Notes: a model not told the origin generated them from the letters alone. DNA of 64,000 nucleotides from an uncultured Bacteroidales bacterium (GCA_937899245.1 CALDKB010000054.1:33190-97189); one strand, 5' to 3'. Counted from the stretch's first letter, positions 25,561 to 33,971 are shown. A program made the numbers and translations.

Positions 25561-26271
25561 TTATAATCTTTTTACTTGTTCTACCAGTATTTTGGCTTCT
25601 TCCATGTCGGTCTCGCTGTATTTGCTCGATTCTTCAATATTTGTCCTTTGCAAATTTTCAACAATATGCTTGCATGAGGAATGTACTTCTGTGGCGCCAG
25701 TATCCCTGATGATTGTTGCTGCATTTTGTGAATTTACGCCACTACCGGCAAGAATAGCTATTCGTCCATTGGCTTGAGAAACGATTTCGCGAAGAACGTT
25801 CATTCCTTCGGGCGCAGTCTTTCGTTGTCCTGATGTTAGGATTCTGTCGCAACCGCAGTCTATAATCTGTTCCAAGGCAACTTGCCAGTTTCTGCAACGG
25901 TCGAAGGCGCGATGGAAAGTTACTTCCATTGGCCTTGCAAGTTTTACGATTTCTTTGGTTCGTTCTATGTCAATATCAAGATTTTTGTCCAAAAAGCCAA
26001 TGACAACACCGTGAACGCCAAGTTCACGGCACATGATGACGTCATTCTTTATTGTTTCGTATTCGGCATCGTTGTAGCAGAAATCACCCGGACGTGGGCG
26101 TATTAGCACCATTGTCTTTAGCGAAAGATGTTCGATGCAGTATTTTATTGTGGCATACGATGGTGTGGTGCCACCTTCGTTTAGGTTATGGCATAGTTCT
26201 ATTCTGTCGGCACCTGCCTTGTCGGCATTTATTGCCGACTGCACCGAGTTTGCACAAATTTCTATTATCAT
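25561..26271 (-). CDS. cutC: CutC family protein
   Basis: A 236-residue TIM-barrel protein of the CutC family (IEICANSVQSAINADKAGADRIELC, split as EICANSVQSA and GADRIELCHNLNEGG; VLIRPRPGDF; TFHRAFDRC; CDRILTSGQ). CutC was linked to copper tolerance in Escherichia coli, but the direct role is uncertain; it should not be confused with choline lyase CutC. It lies 13 bases after the GT4 gene and 9 bases before the transglutaminase gene. Confidence 0.93.
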   Translation of the reverse strand: MIIEICANSVQSAINADKAGADRIELCHNLNEGGTTPSYATIKYCIEHLSLKTMVLIRPRPGDFCYNDAEYETIKNDVIMCRELGVHGVVIGFLDKNLDIDIERTKEIVKLARPMEVTFHRAFDRCRNWQVALEQIIDCGCDRILTSGQRKTAPEGMNVLREIVSQANGRIAILAGSGVNSQNAATIIRDTGATEVHSSCKHIVENLQRTNIEESSKYSETDMEEAKILVEQVKRL

Positions 26272-26284
26272 GGTTATATCTTTT

Positions 26285-27424
26285 TTATTTTGGTATTTGT
26301 CCGAAAAGACCGATGATCTTTTCCGTCATTATGTTCCATGCGTATTTGCTTTTTTCCTCGGCAACTCGTTTCTCAAACGCCTGGCCTTTGCTGTTGCTGA
26401 AGAAGTCGAATATTGCTTCGGAAATTTCTTCTGGCTTCGGTTCCGTCACATATCCGCTTTCGTTGTTGATGACAATTTCGCATAATCCGCCCACATTTGT
26501 AACAAGCATTGGTTTTTCAAAGTGAAATGCAATTTGAGTTACACCGCTCTGCGTTGCCGATTTGTAAGTCTGAGCGATAATGTCGCAAGCCGAAAAATAC
26601 AGATTTACCTTTTCGTCGGGAATAAATTCGTTGTGAATGATGATTTTGTCTTCGAGTCCGAGACTTGAAATCTGGTCGCGGTAAAGTTTTTCCTCCTGAT
26701 AGAATTCGCCGGCGACAATTAGTTTTATGTTGCTATCTTTTATTCTGCTGTCGGCAAAAGCGTCAAGCAGTAAGTCAAGTCCTTTGTATGCACGAACAAG
26801 GCCGAAGAACAAAACATATCTGCTGTCGGCCGAAAGACCTAATTCGCGCAATGCTTTTTCTCGCTCTAAGCGAATGCCGTAATGATCGTAAATAGGGTGG
26901 GGCGAGAATGTTTTCGGCTTGTCCTTTTTGTCAAACTTGTCAATATCGTCGACAACTGACTTTGAAAGTGCAATGAATCCATCCATCGACTTTACAAAAT
27001 ATGGTGGCAAAATCTTGTCCAAGATATTTTGCTCGTGTGGTATCATGTTGTGTACCAGTGCAATGCATTTTGTTTTGCCGTTCTTCCGGATTTTTCTTGC
27101 AATTGTTCCAAAGCATGGTGCCATAAACGACATCCAGTAGCAGAAAATTACAAGGTCTGCATTTTTATTTTTTATTTTGTATCCGGTTTTTATCCAGTTG
27201 AACGGATTCGTGGAGTTTATCTTGCGAGAAATATTCAGTTTTTCGGGTTTAGGTGAGGTGGTGTATTGTGTTTTTCCCGGAAAAAGGAACGATGGATATT
27301 GCAAGGAAAAAGTAATCATTTCAACGTCGTGACCAGCATTCAAGAATTCGGTTGCAAGTCTTTCGTTGAATGTGGCGAGGCCGCCTCTGTAAGGGTGAGC
27401 GCTACCAACAATGATGATTTTCAT
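26285..27424 (-). CDS. GT4 family glycosyltransferase
   Basis: A 379-residue GT-B glycosyltransferase. The N-terminus IIIVGSAHPYRGGLATFNERLA is a typical glycine-rich acceptor-domain start, and the C-terminal half carries YVLFFGLVRAYKGLDLLLDAF and KSATQSGVTQIAFHFEKPMLVTNVGG, matching the Rossmann donor-binding region with a Gln/Ser variant of the E..G.. motif. The donor is not determinable. It lies 12 bases downstream of the GDP-mannose-forming enzyme, so a GDP-mannose-dependent mannosyltransferase is a reasonable inference. Confidence 0.88.
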   Translation of the reverse strand: MKIIIVGSAHPYRGGLATFNERLATEFLNAGHDVEMITFSLQYPSFLFPGKTQYTTSPKPEKLNISRKINSTNPFNWIKTGYKIKNKNADLVIFCYWMSFMAPCFGTIARKIRKNGKTKCIALVHNMIPHEQNILDKILPPYFVKSMDGFIALSKSVVDDIDKFDKKDKPKTFSPHPIYDHYGIRLEREKALRELGLSADSRYVLFFGLVRAYKGLDLLLDAFADSRIKDSNIKLIVAGEFYQEEKLYRDQISSLGLEDKIIIHNEFIPDEKVNLYFSACDIIAQTYKSATQSGVTQIAFHFEKPMLVTNVGGLCEIVINNESGYVTEPKPEEISEAIFDFFSNSKGQAFEKRVAEEKSKYAWNIMTEKIIGLFGQIPK

Positions 27425-27436
27425 GGATTCTTGCTT

Positions 27437-28522
27437 TTATTTTATTCCGTCGCCGAACTTAAGTTTGGCATCATTAAGCATTTCGGTGAGGGTTTGTTCG
27501 TTTTCGCGTTTGCAAATGAGCAGCGCCTTGTCGGTGTCGACAACGATGAAGTCGTTGAGGTCGCGGATGATGGCAATTTTCTTGTCGTCCTGTATGTTTA
27601 CATAGTTGCCGTTTGAGTTGGCGAACAAAGTGTTCTTGTGCAGGTCGGTGTTGGCGTCTTTGTCTCTTTCGGCGATGGTATAGAGTGAGTTCCAAGTTCC
27701 CAGGTCCGACCAGCCGAAATTGGTTTGCATCACATATACGTTCGATTCCTTTTCCATTACGCCAAAGTCGATAGAAATGCTTTTGGCTCCGGAATAAATC
27801 TCGGTTATAGCTTCTTTTTCGCGTGGAGTGTTGAAATGTTTTATTCCTTCGGAGAATAGCGAGTACAATTCCTTTAGATGGCGTTTAATAGCATCGCGGA
27901 TTGCAGTCTGCTTCCAAAGGAAAAGTCCTGAGTTCCAGAGGAAGTCGCCGCTTTCGATGAAGAATTTTGCGAGTTCGAGTTGCGGTTTTTCCGTAAAAGT
28001 CTTTACCGGTATGAACTTTTTGCTTTCTGTATTTTCCGACATCTGTATGTATCCGTAGCCGGTGGCGGGACGGTTCGGGGTAATTCCGAGTGTAAGCAGA
28101 GCATTGCTTTCTGTTACGAACTCAAGTCCCTCGTTGATGTTGTCGAGGAAAAGGTCTTCGTTTAGGATCAGGTGGTCGGCAGGAGTAACAACTATTTTAG
28201 CATCAGGGTTTTTCAGTCCGATTTTGCAGTTCGCATACATTATGCAAGGAGCTGTGTTGCGACGCATAGGTTCGCCGAGAATATTCTCGACAGGGACTTT
28301 AGGCAACTGTTCGTGTACTATGCCGATGTATTCCTCGTTAGTAACGACATAAATGTTTTCGTCGGGGATTATTTTTGTGAAGCGGTCGAATGTCTGCTGT
28401 ATTAATGTTCTGCCAACACCAAGGATGTCAAGGAATTGCTTTGGCATGTTAGAGCGGCTAACAGGCCAGAAACGGCTGCCGATTCCGCCGGCCATAATAA
28501 CGCAGTAGTACGATTTGTCCAT
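27437..28522 (-). CDS. manC: Mannose-1-phosphate guanylyltransferase
   Basis: A 361-residue nucleotidyltransferase; ATG 28531 would add MHT. The pyrophosphorylase signature GGIGSRFWPVSRSNMPKQF is at about residues 11-29, followed by TPADHLI and the FTEKP substrate-binding motif. It makes GDP-mannose from GTP and mannose 1-phosphate for glycan synthesis. It lacks the C-terminal isomerase (cupin) domain of bifunctional ManC, so it is the short single-function type. It is the first gene of the manC-GT4-cutC-transglutaminase run. Confidence 0.93.
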   Translation of the reverse strand: MDKSYYCVIMAGGIGSRFWPVSRSNMPKQFLDILGVGRTLIQQTFDRFTKIIPDENIYVVTNEEYIGIVHEQLPKVPVENILGEPMRRNTAPCIMYANCKIGLKNPDAKIVVTPADHLILNEDLFLDNINEGLEFVTESNALLTLGITPNRPATGYGYIQMSENTESKKFIPVKTFTEKPQLELAKFFIESGDFLWNSGLFLWKQTAIRDAIKRHLKELYSLFSEGIKHFNTPREKEAITEIYSGAKSISIDFGVMEKESNVYVMQTNFGWSDLGTWNSLYTIAERDKDANTDLHKNTLFANSNGNYVNIQDDKKIAIIRDLNDFIVVDTDKALLICKRENEQTLTEMLNDAKLKFGDGIK

Positions 28523-28531
28523 TGTGTGCAT

Positions 28532-29026
28532 AGTAATCTCGTTTTATATTTCTATGCAAAGTAACAACAAATATTTGTTATTGGCGAATTATGGCGGAAG
28601 TTTATTCGGAAGATTTTATGTCCGTTAGGTTATTCCGTGCCGCGTCTGCATTTTGTTGACAATAGCACCATTATTCAAGCCAAGAAGTGGTGTTGGCTTG
28701 TGAGATTGCCTGTAATCTTTTGGTATGCAAGCTGCAACGGCCGTATTTGTGCAGCCGTTGAGTTTAATGTGTCAACGAGAATGTTGTGTATTTTTTCTCC
28801 GCTTTCTAAAATCGTAGAATGCTAGGTGGCTTTATGTTTAATATTATCACATCCTTATCATCTATATTCACCAACTGTTTATAGGTTTGAATATATTTGC
28901 CACGGTCCTCTTCGGCAAGAATAATATCCTGTGTTTTATACACTTCGTATTCGTAAATATAGTTTATGAAAATGCATTGCACAGCTACAAAAAATCGCTG
29001 CAGCTGTAGTCTGCGGCGGAAAAACT
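28532..29026. other. Intergenic region with hairpin and ORF remnant
   Basis: The 495 bases hold a 7-bp stem hairpin (28735-28760) and a start-less minus-strand reading frame (28806-29033) described separately. The rest, including the presumed manC promoter near 28540-28620, shows nothing else recognisable. Confidence 0.5.
28735..28760 (-). repeat. Hairpin CAACGGC/GCCGTTG, copy 1
   Basis: caacggc (28735-28741) and gccgttg (28754-28760) flank a 12-base loop. A near-identical hairpin with the same loop length is at 31272-31299. Both lie downstream of the large gene of the duplicated cassettes, so they may be 3'-end or terminator elements, though no T run follows. Confidence 0.65.
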
Positions 29027-29033
29027 TTACTTG
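28806..29033 (-). pseudogene. Possible C-terminal gene remnant without start
   Basis: The minus strand is open for 75 codons to a TAG at 28806-28808 and has coding-like sequence (INYIYEYEVYKTQDIILAEE, then KQLVNIDDKDVIILNIKPPS) but no ATG. It begins inside the 3' end of the preceding gene in another frame. It looks like the tail of a secreted beta-propeller or thioredoxin-type protein left after deletion or recombination. Identity is unknown. Confidence 0.35.
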
Positions 29034-30475
29034 TCAATCTTGTATATGCAGTTTATCTTTATGCTGGTGTCCAATATCTTTTTTTCAACAAAGAATACCT
29101 TTGGAGAGTTGAACATAAGTTCATATTTCTTCTTGTGCAGATTTTTATTTGATAAACTCAACGCACCAAGATTTTCTTCGACATGGACTACCATTATTTT
29201 CCCATACTTGCTTCCAAACCTGCAATGGCTGCAAGCCCCATAGTCGGCAAACATTATGTAATCAAAGTCCTTGTAGTCATATTGAATGCCAGTAGTGTCA
29301 AATATTGTTTCCATCGACGAAATAGGGGGATACTTTTCTCGTCTAAGCATTTCTGCATCATTAGGATCGTAATCTTTGATAGTAGATGCCGTGTAGTAAT
29401 AATGGTATATGCCATCGTTCCCAAGCGAATCATCGATTGTTTCGTAGCTTGTCCCGTTGAAAAGAATTTGCTGCGACGACATGAGGTCATTATTGCCGTT
29501 TATAACCCCATTAATATTCTTGAACTTTTTCGACTTTACGGAATATACAAAGTCGATATGTCTTCCTGTAAACTCAGCCTCGTCTATGTGAACCATTATG
29601 TACAGCAAGTCGTTGCCTATGAAAGCAATCTTATCTATTTTGGGTTTGATAAAAATCTTATATTTATCCATAATCTGCAGATTAAGATATGCTTTCCCAT
29701 AATTTTCGAGCAGAACCTTATCTGGCAATATGGAATCTAAAACTTGTTCAGTTAGTAGGATAGGCGGATAATCAATATTTACTGTATCAATAATATTAAG
29801 TTTACCATTCATTATATACACTTCTCCCTTTAATGGGTTCGACACAGCAATATAATCATCAGACTTGGCTATCATATTAATGCCATAATGAGATAACAGT
29901 ATGCCTTTGCCAATGTCAAACTTAACAGATTTTTCTGCCATACGGGTCTTCATGTTGAATATCCTTACTGTGATATTGTCATACGGCTGTCCTTTACGGC
30001 TGTTGTTGTATGTGTTGGCGAGTAACACCTTATCGTTTGACTTTCCATCGAGTCTCGAGATATGGTTATATGTGTCCTTGAGTCTAATTTTTTTCTTAAT
30101 CTTAAGTTCGTCCTCTTTTTTTTGTGTTCTATATATGAAAAACTGTGACATTATGAGGATTTCGCCATCAGGCATTTCCGCGCCATAATACGAATCTTCA
30201 TAAGCGCTTAACCCTTTTCTTGGCCTTTTGAAATATAGTTTTATGTCCTTTAATGTACTATCAATAACAAGCAAAAGTACTGTATCTTCTGTTTTCTCTG
30301 AATACTGAAGCCTCATTGGAACAATTGTCTTGCTCGAGCTCTGAAATCTATTGTAATAATCATAATATTCAACACTTTGCCACTTTTCAAGTTCCAATTT
30401 GGGAGAAACTGAGAATGTTTGAGACAATAAATCCAAACAAATAAAAACAAATAAAAATAGTGCAGATGCCTTCAT
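29027..30475 (-). CDS. Secreted protein, possible beta-propeller, unknown function
   Basis: A 482-residue protein with a signal peptide (MKASALFLFVFICLDLLSQT). The mature part is rich in short beta-strand blocks (VLLANTYNNS, DDYIAVSNPLKGEVYIMNGKL, DLLYIMVHIDEAEF), consistent with a propeller such as those in Bacteroidota 6-bladed propeller or DUF4221 proteins, but no family is certain. A Cys-x-x-Cys-like ACSHC occurs near residue 420. It follows the broken small gene by 46 bases, and both lie downstream of leader copy A, so it is the large member of cassette A. Confidence 0.75.
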   Translation of the reverse strand: MKASALFLFVFICLDLLSQTFSVSPKLELEKWQSVEYYDYYNRFQSSSKTIVPMRLQYSEKTEDTVLLLVIDSTLKDIKLYFKRPRKGLSAYEDSYYGAEMPDGEILIMSQFFIYRTQKKEDELKIKKKIRLKDTYNHISRLDGKSNDKVLLANTYNNSRKGQPYDNITVRIFNMKTRMAEKSVKFDIGKGILLSHYGINMIAKSDDYIAVSNPLKGEVYIMNGKLNIIDTVNIDYPPILLTEQVLDSILPDKVLLENYGKAYLNLQIMDKYKIFIKPKIDKIAFIGNDLLYIMVHIDEAEFTGRHIDFVYSVKSKKFKNINGVINGNNDLMSSQQILFNGTSYETIDDSLGNDGIYHYYYTASTIKDYDPNDAEMLRREKYPPISSMETIFDTTGIQYDYKDFDYIMFADYGACSHCRFGSKYGKIMVVHVEENLGALSLSNKNLHKKKYELMFNSPKVFFVEKKILDTSIKINCIYKIDK

Positions 30476-30490
30476 TGTTAATTATTTTAA

Positions 30491-30514
30491 TTGGAGTGCC
30501 ATTGGGCACTCCAA
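30491..30514 (-). repeat. Perfect 10-bp inverted repeat
   Basis: ttggagtgcc (30491-30500) and ggcactccaa (30505-30514) with a 4-base loop lie between the broken small gene and the downstream large gene. There is no T run. It may attenuate or stabilise the cassette mRNA so that the two genes are expressed at different levels. Confidence 0.6.
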
Positions 30515-30521
30515 TAATTAT

Positions 30522-30945
30522 CTACTTTTTAAAGAAAGCTGTTGCATTATACTCAACACCTTTTACTTCTGAACTGGCTTTATGGTAATCATTAAGTTCT
30601 TCATCATATACAAGTCTTGCATTCTTATAATAAATAGTTGCATCATTGTATTGTAGTGTTCCTGTTGTCATGTTATGCGTCTCAAGGTTCTCTTTAATTA
30701 CATCTTCAACATAGTTCCATTCAAAACCAACAGTTCCTACTTTGGGGCAAGGTTCATTTCCTGGATCAAGGCACTTTTGTTCGGTAAGAATTCCGTCCTT
30801 ATAATGTTGTATTATTTTGTCATAAGTTACACATTTCTGTTTTTTATTCCATTTGCCACCAGACTAAACTACTGTTAAAGGAGGAATGCCAGCAGATGCT
30901 ACAACGTACATTAAAAAGCACAATGAATAACAATATTTTCTTCAT
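30522..30945 (-). pseudogene. Broken small secreted-protein gene
   Basis: From ATG 30945 a signal peptide begins MKKILLFIVLF, then the frame is lost at a run of five T; removing one T restores the frame as LLMYVVASAGIPPLTVV. An in-frame TAG then interrupts at 30864-30866. Beyond it about 110 codons remain open and clearly coding (WNKKQKCVTYDKIIQHYKDG, EQKCLDPGNEPCPKVG, ending EYNATAFFKK). The mature product would have several Cys residues. With two separate lesions it is probably a true pseudogene, although one could be a sequencing error. It is the first gene after leader copy A, matching the place of the intact lipoprotein gene after copy B. Confidence 0.7.
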
Positions 30946-30984
30946 TTTATTAAATATATTTAATTATTAATATGGGATAATTTA

Positions 30985-31223
30985 TTTCACAACTGCAACC
31001 TATCCCACAGTCGGTTGCAATCATTGCTGTATCCACTACACTAGGGATACATTTTTCCGCATATTTTGCCCTCATATTTTATTATAAAATTTATAATTTG
31101 TGAGGGCAAACCTATCCGCAATGAAAGGATACTTCATGTAAAATTGACCTATATATATTCATATATAAACTTTTCATATTGTCGCTTAATAAATTTATGC
31201 TACAAGTTTAAGCAAACAAATTG
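30985..31223 (-). repeat. Duplicated 239-bp leader, copy A
   Basis: It is aligned without gaps to copy B (33558-33796) with only four mismatches, all within a 20-base stretch. It contains three inverted repeats: tgcaacc/ggttgca (30994-31000, 31013-31019), gtatcc/ggatac (31029-31034, 31045-31050) and tttgccctca/tgagggcaaa (31065-31074, 31101-31110). On the minus strand a TAGGTTTG -7-like box lies at 31107-31114, 162 bases before the small gene start. This suggests a shared promoter plus structured untranslated leader. Confidence 0.9.
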
Positions 31224-31271
31224 AAAAAAGCAAAATTATTTTTAACAACCGGCAATTTTATCCATATACAA

Positions 31272-31299
31272 GCAACGGCCACTCAATTGCAGCCGTTGC
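31272..31299 (-). repeat. Hairpin GCAACGGC/GCCGTTGC, copy 2
   Basis: An 8-bp perfect stem (31272-31279 and 31292-31299) with a 12-base loop lies about 107 bases beyond the stop of the 564-residue lipoprotein gene. It matches the hairpin at 28735-28760 in stem sequence and in the loop end tgca. Confidence 0.65.
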
Positions 31300-31405
31300 A
31301 GTTTGTTATTTAGCAAAAACTCCCTAATAATTCGGAACTACAATCACATCGCCATAGTCGTCGAGAACGTACCTTGTGCGTTCGGTTCTCAAGTACATAT
31401 TTTTT

Positions 31406-33100
31406 TTAATATATCTCCATCCGCAGTCCACAAGCATCAATCATGGTAGGTATTAAAGCGTCCTCAATATCTTGTGCATTATACACAGAGTCGAGTTCAA
31501 CCTTGCCGCCCCTTACTATAGTCAGGCGCGGATTTACAAATGGTGAATTCATAGGAAACGAGGACACAATTGCTTCATCATCAACGATAACATTATTAAA
31601 CTTATCCAACCTCAGGTCATGGTCATTTAACTCATTGTCAATACGCGACTTGTAGCCTGTCAGAATAAGATACAAGGGCCTTTGTGATAAAATCTCCTGG
31701 TTTGCAGCTATTAATTCCAACACGGACATCCTACACGACACGCAACCTGCCTGGAAATACAATGTTACTATGCAATAGTCCGATTCGTGATCAGGCACAT
31801 TCCTATCAAAATAATTTATCAACGGATCTTGTCCATCAGTATAATACTGCGAAACTTTTTGTTCCTTATCGTTTCTAAAACCGTCAATCACGTAGCGCAA
31901 ACTATCCACAGAAGTATTATGTCCAGACTTTTTTTGCTTTCGATACACATTTATGCGAATGGTATCCTGCGATACCGAACATGAGATTCGCCTACCATCG
32001 ACCATTGACATAGAGACAAATGGCTTTACTGTTTCTCCAATATAATTGAAATCCCTATCGGCCATAACGACAGAGCAATACGTTTTTTCCATGCCGTTTA
32101 ACCATATTGACGAATAATACATTCCATCAACCGAATCATAAACAATATTTCCATAACACGCAACCATGGCATCGGAAACATCAGTTTTATATTTTAGCGG
32201 AGGGATGGTATCAACCAGCTTTGACTTTAACGTATGTGGAATTAACTTGTCGTTTTTGTAATCCCACTCGAACACATCTGCCGAATATGGGAACCTTATC
32301 ACAGGCATACCATCAGGCGAAATGCAGAAATTGACATGATTGTGATGCCCGCCTTCCAGCACTGGATAATACATTTTATTCTTTAGGTACGGAAGTTTCT
32401 GCCTTGTGAAATAATACTTTTCGGTATTCAAATCATAATAGGCCAAGAACGGCTTCGAATTTTCAATCGAATCACAATTATTATAGGAATATCGGCGAGG
32501 ATAAAGAAAAACTATATTTCCGGCGCGTTTCATTTCACCGTCCAAAAAAGTATATGGCGGCAGCACGTCCGCTTCTGTCAGATCCAAACCATCGAAGTTT
32601 GACTTTTCGCAATTAAAATGATAGTGCTTTTTCACATTTCCCTCATAATCAACGAGCATAAATCTCAACGTGTCGCACGTAGCATCATATGGCAGCTCCG
32701 TTACCTTGCATTCTCTATTGCTACAATTATGCACTTGCATATACGAATAATATGGTGCGTCATACAGAACCAATATGCTATCCTTGTTTATATACTCAAA
32801 AGTGCATAACGGCCGGTCAGCCAACAAGTTAATCTCATGATATGGTTCTTTCTTTTCAATATCGAAAAAAGTCAGCTTGTTGTTTTCCACGTATGCTATA
32901 AGCGTTTCAACACCATCTATGATGCAATACCGGAACTTGGGAATATATAATATTTTGTTCTGGATTATTGAATCATCAAGCGGAATGTTTATGGTTCCTT
33001 CTTTATTAAAATCCCAATAGTACTCGTCGTTGCGACAACACGAACACAACATGCTAACTGAGAAAAGAAAAATTGCAGTTTTCAACAAAAAATTACTCAT
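31406..33100 (-). CDS. Large lipoprotein with propeller-like and thioredoxin-like regions
   Basis: A 564-residue lipoprotein (lipobox around Cys21/Cys22, SMLCSCC). Residues ~30-400 alternate short strands (TLIAYVENNKLTFFDIEKK, DSILVLYDA, PFLAYYDLNTEKYYFTRQKL), as in DUF4221-type beta-propeller lipoproteins. The last ~130 residues (YCIVTLYFQAGCVSCRMSV, PLYLILTG, PRLTIVRGGKVE) resemble a thioredoxin fold with a CVSC redox motif. It lies 21 bases after the six-cysteine lipoprotein gene and is the large member of cassette B. A redox or disulfide role acting on its small Cys-rich neighbour is an attractive but untested inference. Confidence 0.78.
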   Translation of the reverse strand: MSNFLLKTAIFLFSVSMLCSCCRNDEYYWDFNKEGTINIPLDDSIIQNKILYIPKFRYCIIDGVETLIAYVENNKLTFFDIEKKEPYHEINLLADRPLCTFEYINKDSILVLYDAPYYSYMQVHNCSNRECKVTELPYDATCDTLRFMLVDYEGNVKKHYHFNCEKSNFDGLDLTEADVLPPYTFLDGEMKRAGNIVFLYPRRYSYNNCDSIENSKPFLAYYDLNTEKYYFTRQKLPYLKNKMYYPVLEGGHHNHVNFCISPDGMPVIRFPYSADVFEWDYKNDKLIPHTLKSKLVDTIPPLKYKTDVSDAMVACYGNIVYDSVDGMYYSSIWLNGMEKTYCSVVMADRDFNYIGETVKPFVSMSMVDGRRISCSVSQDTIRINVYRKQKKSGHNTSVDSLRYVIDGFRNDKEQKVSQYYTDGQDPLINYFDRNVPDHESDYCIVTLYFQAGCVSCRMSVLELIAANQEILSQRPLYLILTGYKSRIDNELNDHDLRLDKFNNVIVDDEAIVSSFPMNSPFVNPRLTIVRGGKVELDSVYNAQDIEDALIPTMIDACGLRMEIY

Positions 33101-33121
33101 AAAATAAACTATTAACGTTAC

Positions 33122-33517
33122 TTAATCCATAATGTGAACTTGCTGAACTGCAATTAAATTGCAATTTTTATCATAATACATCTTTGTGTAACAGTTACGC
33201 ACTGATAAGTCCGTAAGGTTACACCAACTGCCAACGACAACGCCATCTTCATTTTTAATTTCATGCCATGTGCCCCAAAGCACCTCGTCTTCACATTTCT
33301 TTTTGCTTCTTAATGTAACTTCAAATAAGGTTTCGTTTTCATTGTTAGCGTTTCTGTATAAAGAGCCACAATTTCCATCTTCATCACAATAATTAGAATC
33401 AACAAGAACCCACATGGGAGCGACAAATTTAGAGATTTTCCCATCTTCCTTTTCGCAAGAAGCGAATATACATACACTTGCCATTAATACGGCTATAATT
33501 AAAACTAATTTGTTCAT
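33122..33517 (-). CDS. Small cysteine-rich lipoprotein
   Basis: A 131-residue lipoprotein: signal peptide and lipobox ending at Cys21 (CIFASCEKED). The mature part has six further cysteines (NYCDEDGNCG, KKCEDE, SWCNL, RNCYT, KNCNL), suggesting disulfide bonds after export. The Cys-bearing body shows beta-hairpin-like pairs, and no family was recognised. It is the first gene after leader copy B and is followed after 21 bases by a large lipoprotein carrying a CxxC domain. It has no clear sequence match to the broken small gene of cassette A, although the leaders are nearly identical. Confidence 0.8.
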   Translation of the reverse strand: MNKLVLIIAVLMASVCIFASCEKEDGKISKFVAPMWVLVDSNYCDEDGNCGSLYRNANNENETLFEVTLRSKKKCEDEVLWGTWHEIKNEDGVVVGSWCNLTDLSVRNCYTKMYYDKNCNLIAVQQVHIMD

Positions 33518-33557
33518 TTCTGTAAATTTTATTTGTTGTTATTTTCTTGGGATTTTG

Positions 33558-33796
33558 TTTCACAACTGCAACCTATCCCACAGTCGGTTGCAATCATTGC
33601 TGTATCCACTACACTAGGGATACATTTTTCCGCATATTTTGCCCTCATATTTTATTATAAAATTTATAATTTGTGAGGGCAAACCTATCCGCAATGAAAG
33701 GATACTTCATGTAAAATTGACCTATATATATTCATATACAAACTGCTCATATCGTCGCTTAATAAATTTATGCTACAAGTTTAAGCAAACAAATTG
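33558..33796 (-). repeat. Duplicated 239-bp leader, copy B
   Basis: The second copy of the 30985-31223 element, in the same orientation and without indels. Its TAGGTTTG box is at 33680-33687, 163 bases before the downstream ATG at 33517, nearly the same geometry as copy A. The inverted repeats of copy A are all preserved. Confidence 0.9.
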
Positions 33797-33941
33797 GAAC
33801 AAACAAGAGATTTTTTGCAAAAAATGCCATGCGGAAAATTTATGCGGCGTCATTTTATTGAGAGTCTACCGAGAAAAAAGTTTTAGTCAAAAAATACCAT
33901 CAAATAACTGTTGCATTTTTTCGTATTTTAAATTCTTTGAC

Positions 33942-33949
33942 TACCTTTG
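33942..33949 (+). promoter_or_regulatory. -7 box TACCTTTG upstream of mlaE
   Basis: TACCTTTG matches TAnnTTTG and ends 22 bases before the ATG at 33972. No convincing -33 TTTG lies at the usual spacing. Confidence 0.5.
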
Positions 33950-33971
33950 TCCTGCTTTTTTTCGACAGAAA

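Larger units (their letters stand above)
30946..31405. other. Leader copy A and cassette spacer
   Basis: This gap contains leader copy A (30985-31223), the hairpin at 31272-31299, and a short minus-strand frame at 31324-31398 that would encode 24 residues (MYLRTERTRY, then VLDDYGDVIVVPNY), perhaps a remnant. No full gene is present. Confidence 0.55.
33518..33971. other. Leader copy B and mlaE promoter region
   Basis: The divergent gap between the small lipoprotein gene and mlaE holds leader copy B (33558-33796), then AT-rich sequence with the presumed mlaE -7 box at 33942-33949. A plus-strand frame runs through it into mlaE, but the mlaE protein starts at 33972. Confidence 0.6.

Noticed and set aside
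25561..26271. Choline TMA-lyase CutC
   Set aside because: The 236-residue TIM barrel is the copper-homeostasis CutC family; glycyl-radical CutC is about 840 residues.
30985..31223. An insertion sequence or tRNA-derived element as origin of the duplicated leader
   Set aside because: It encodes no transposase, has no terminal inverted repeats or target duplications, and folds unlike a tRNA; position before genes in both copies argues for a leader.
33639..33971. N-terminal extension of MlaE by 111 codons
   Set aside because: The stretch runs through the duplicated noncoding leader; the MlaE family starts at 33972.
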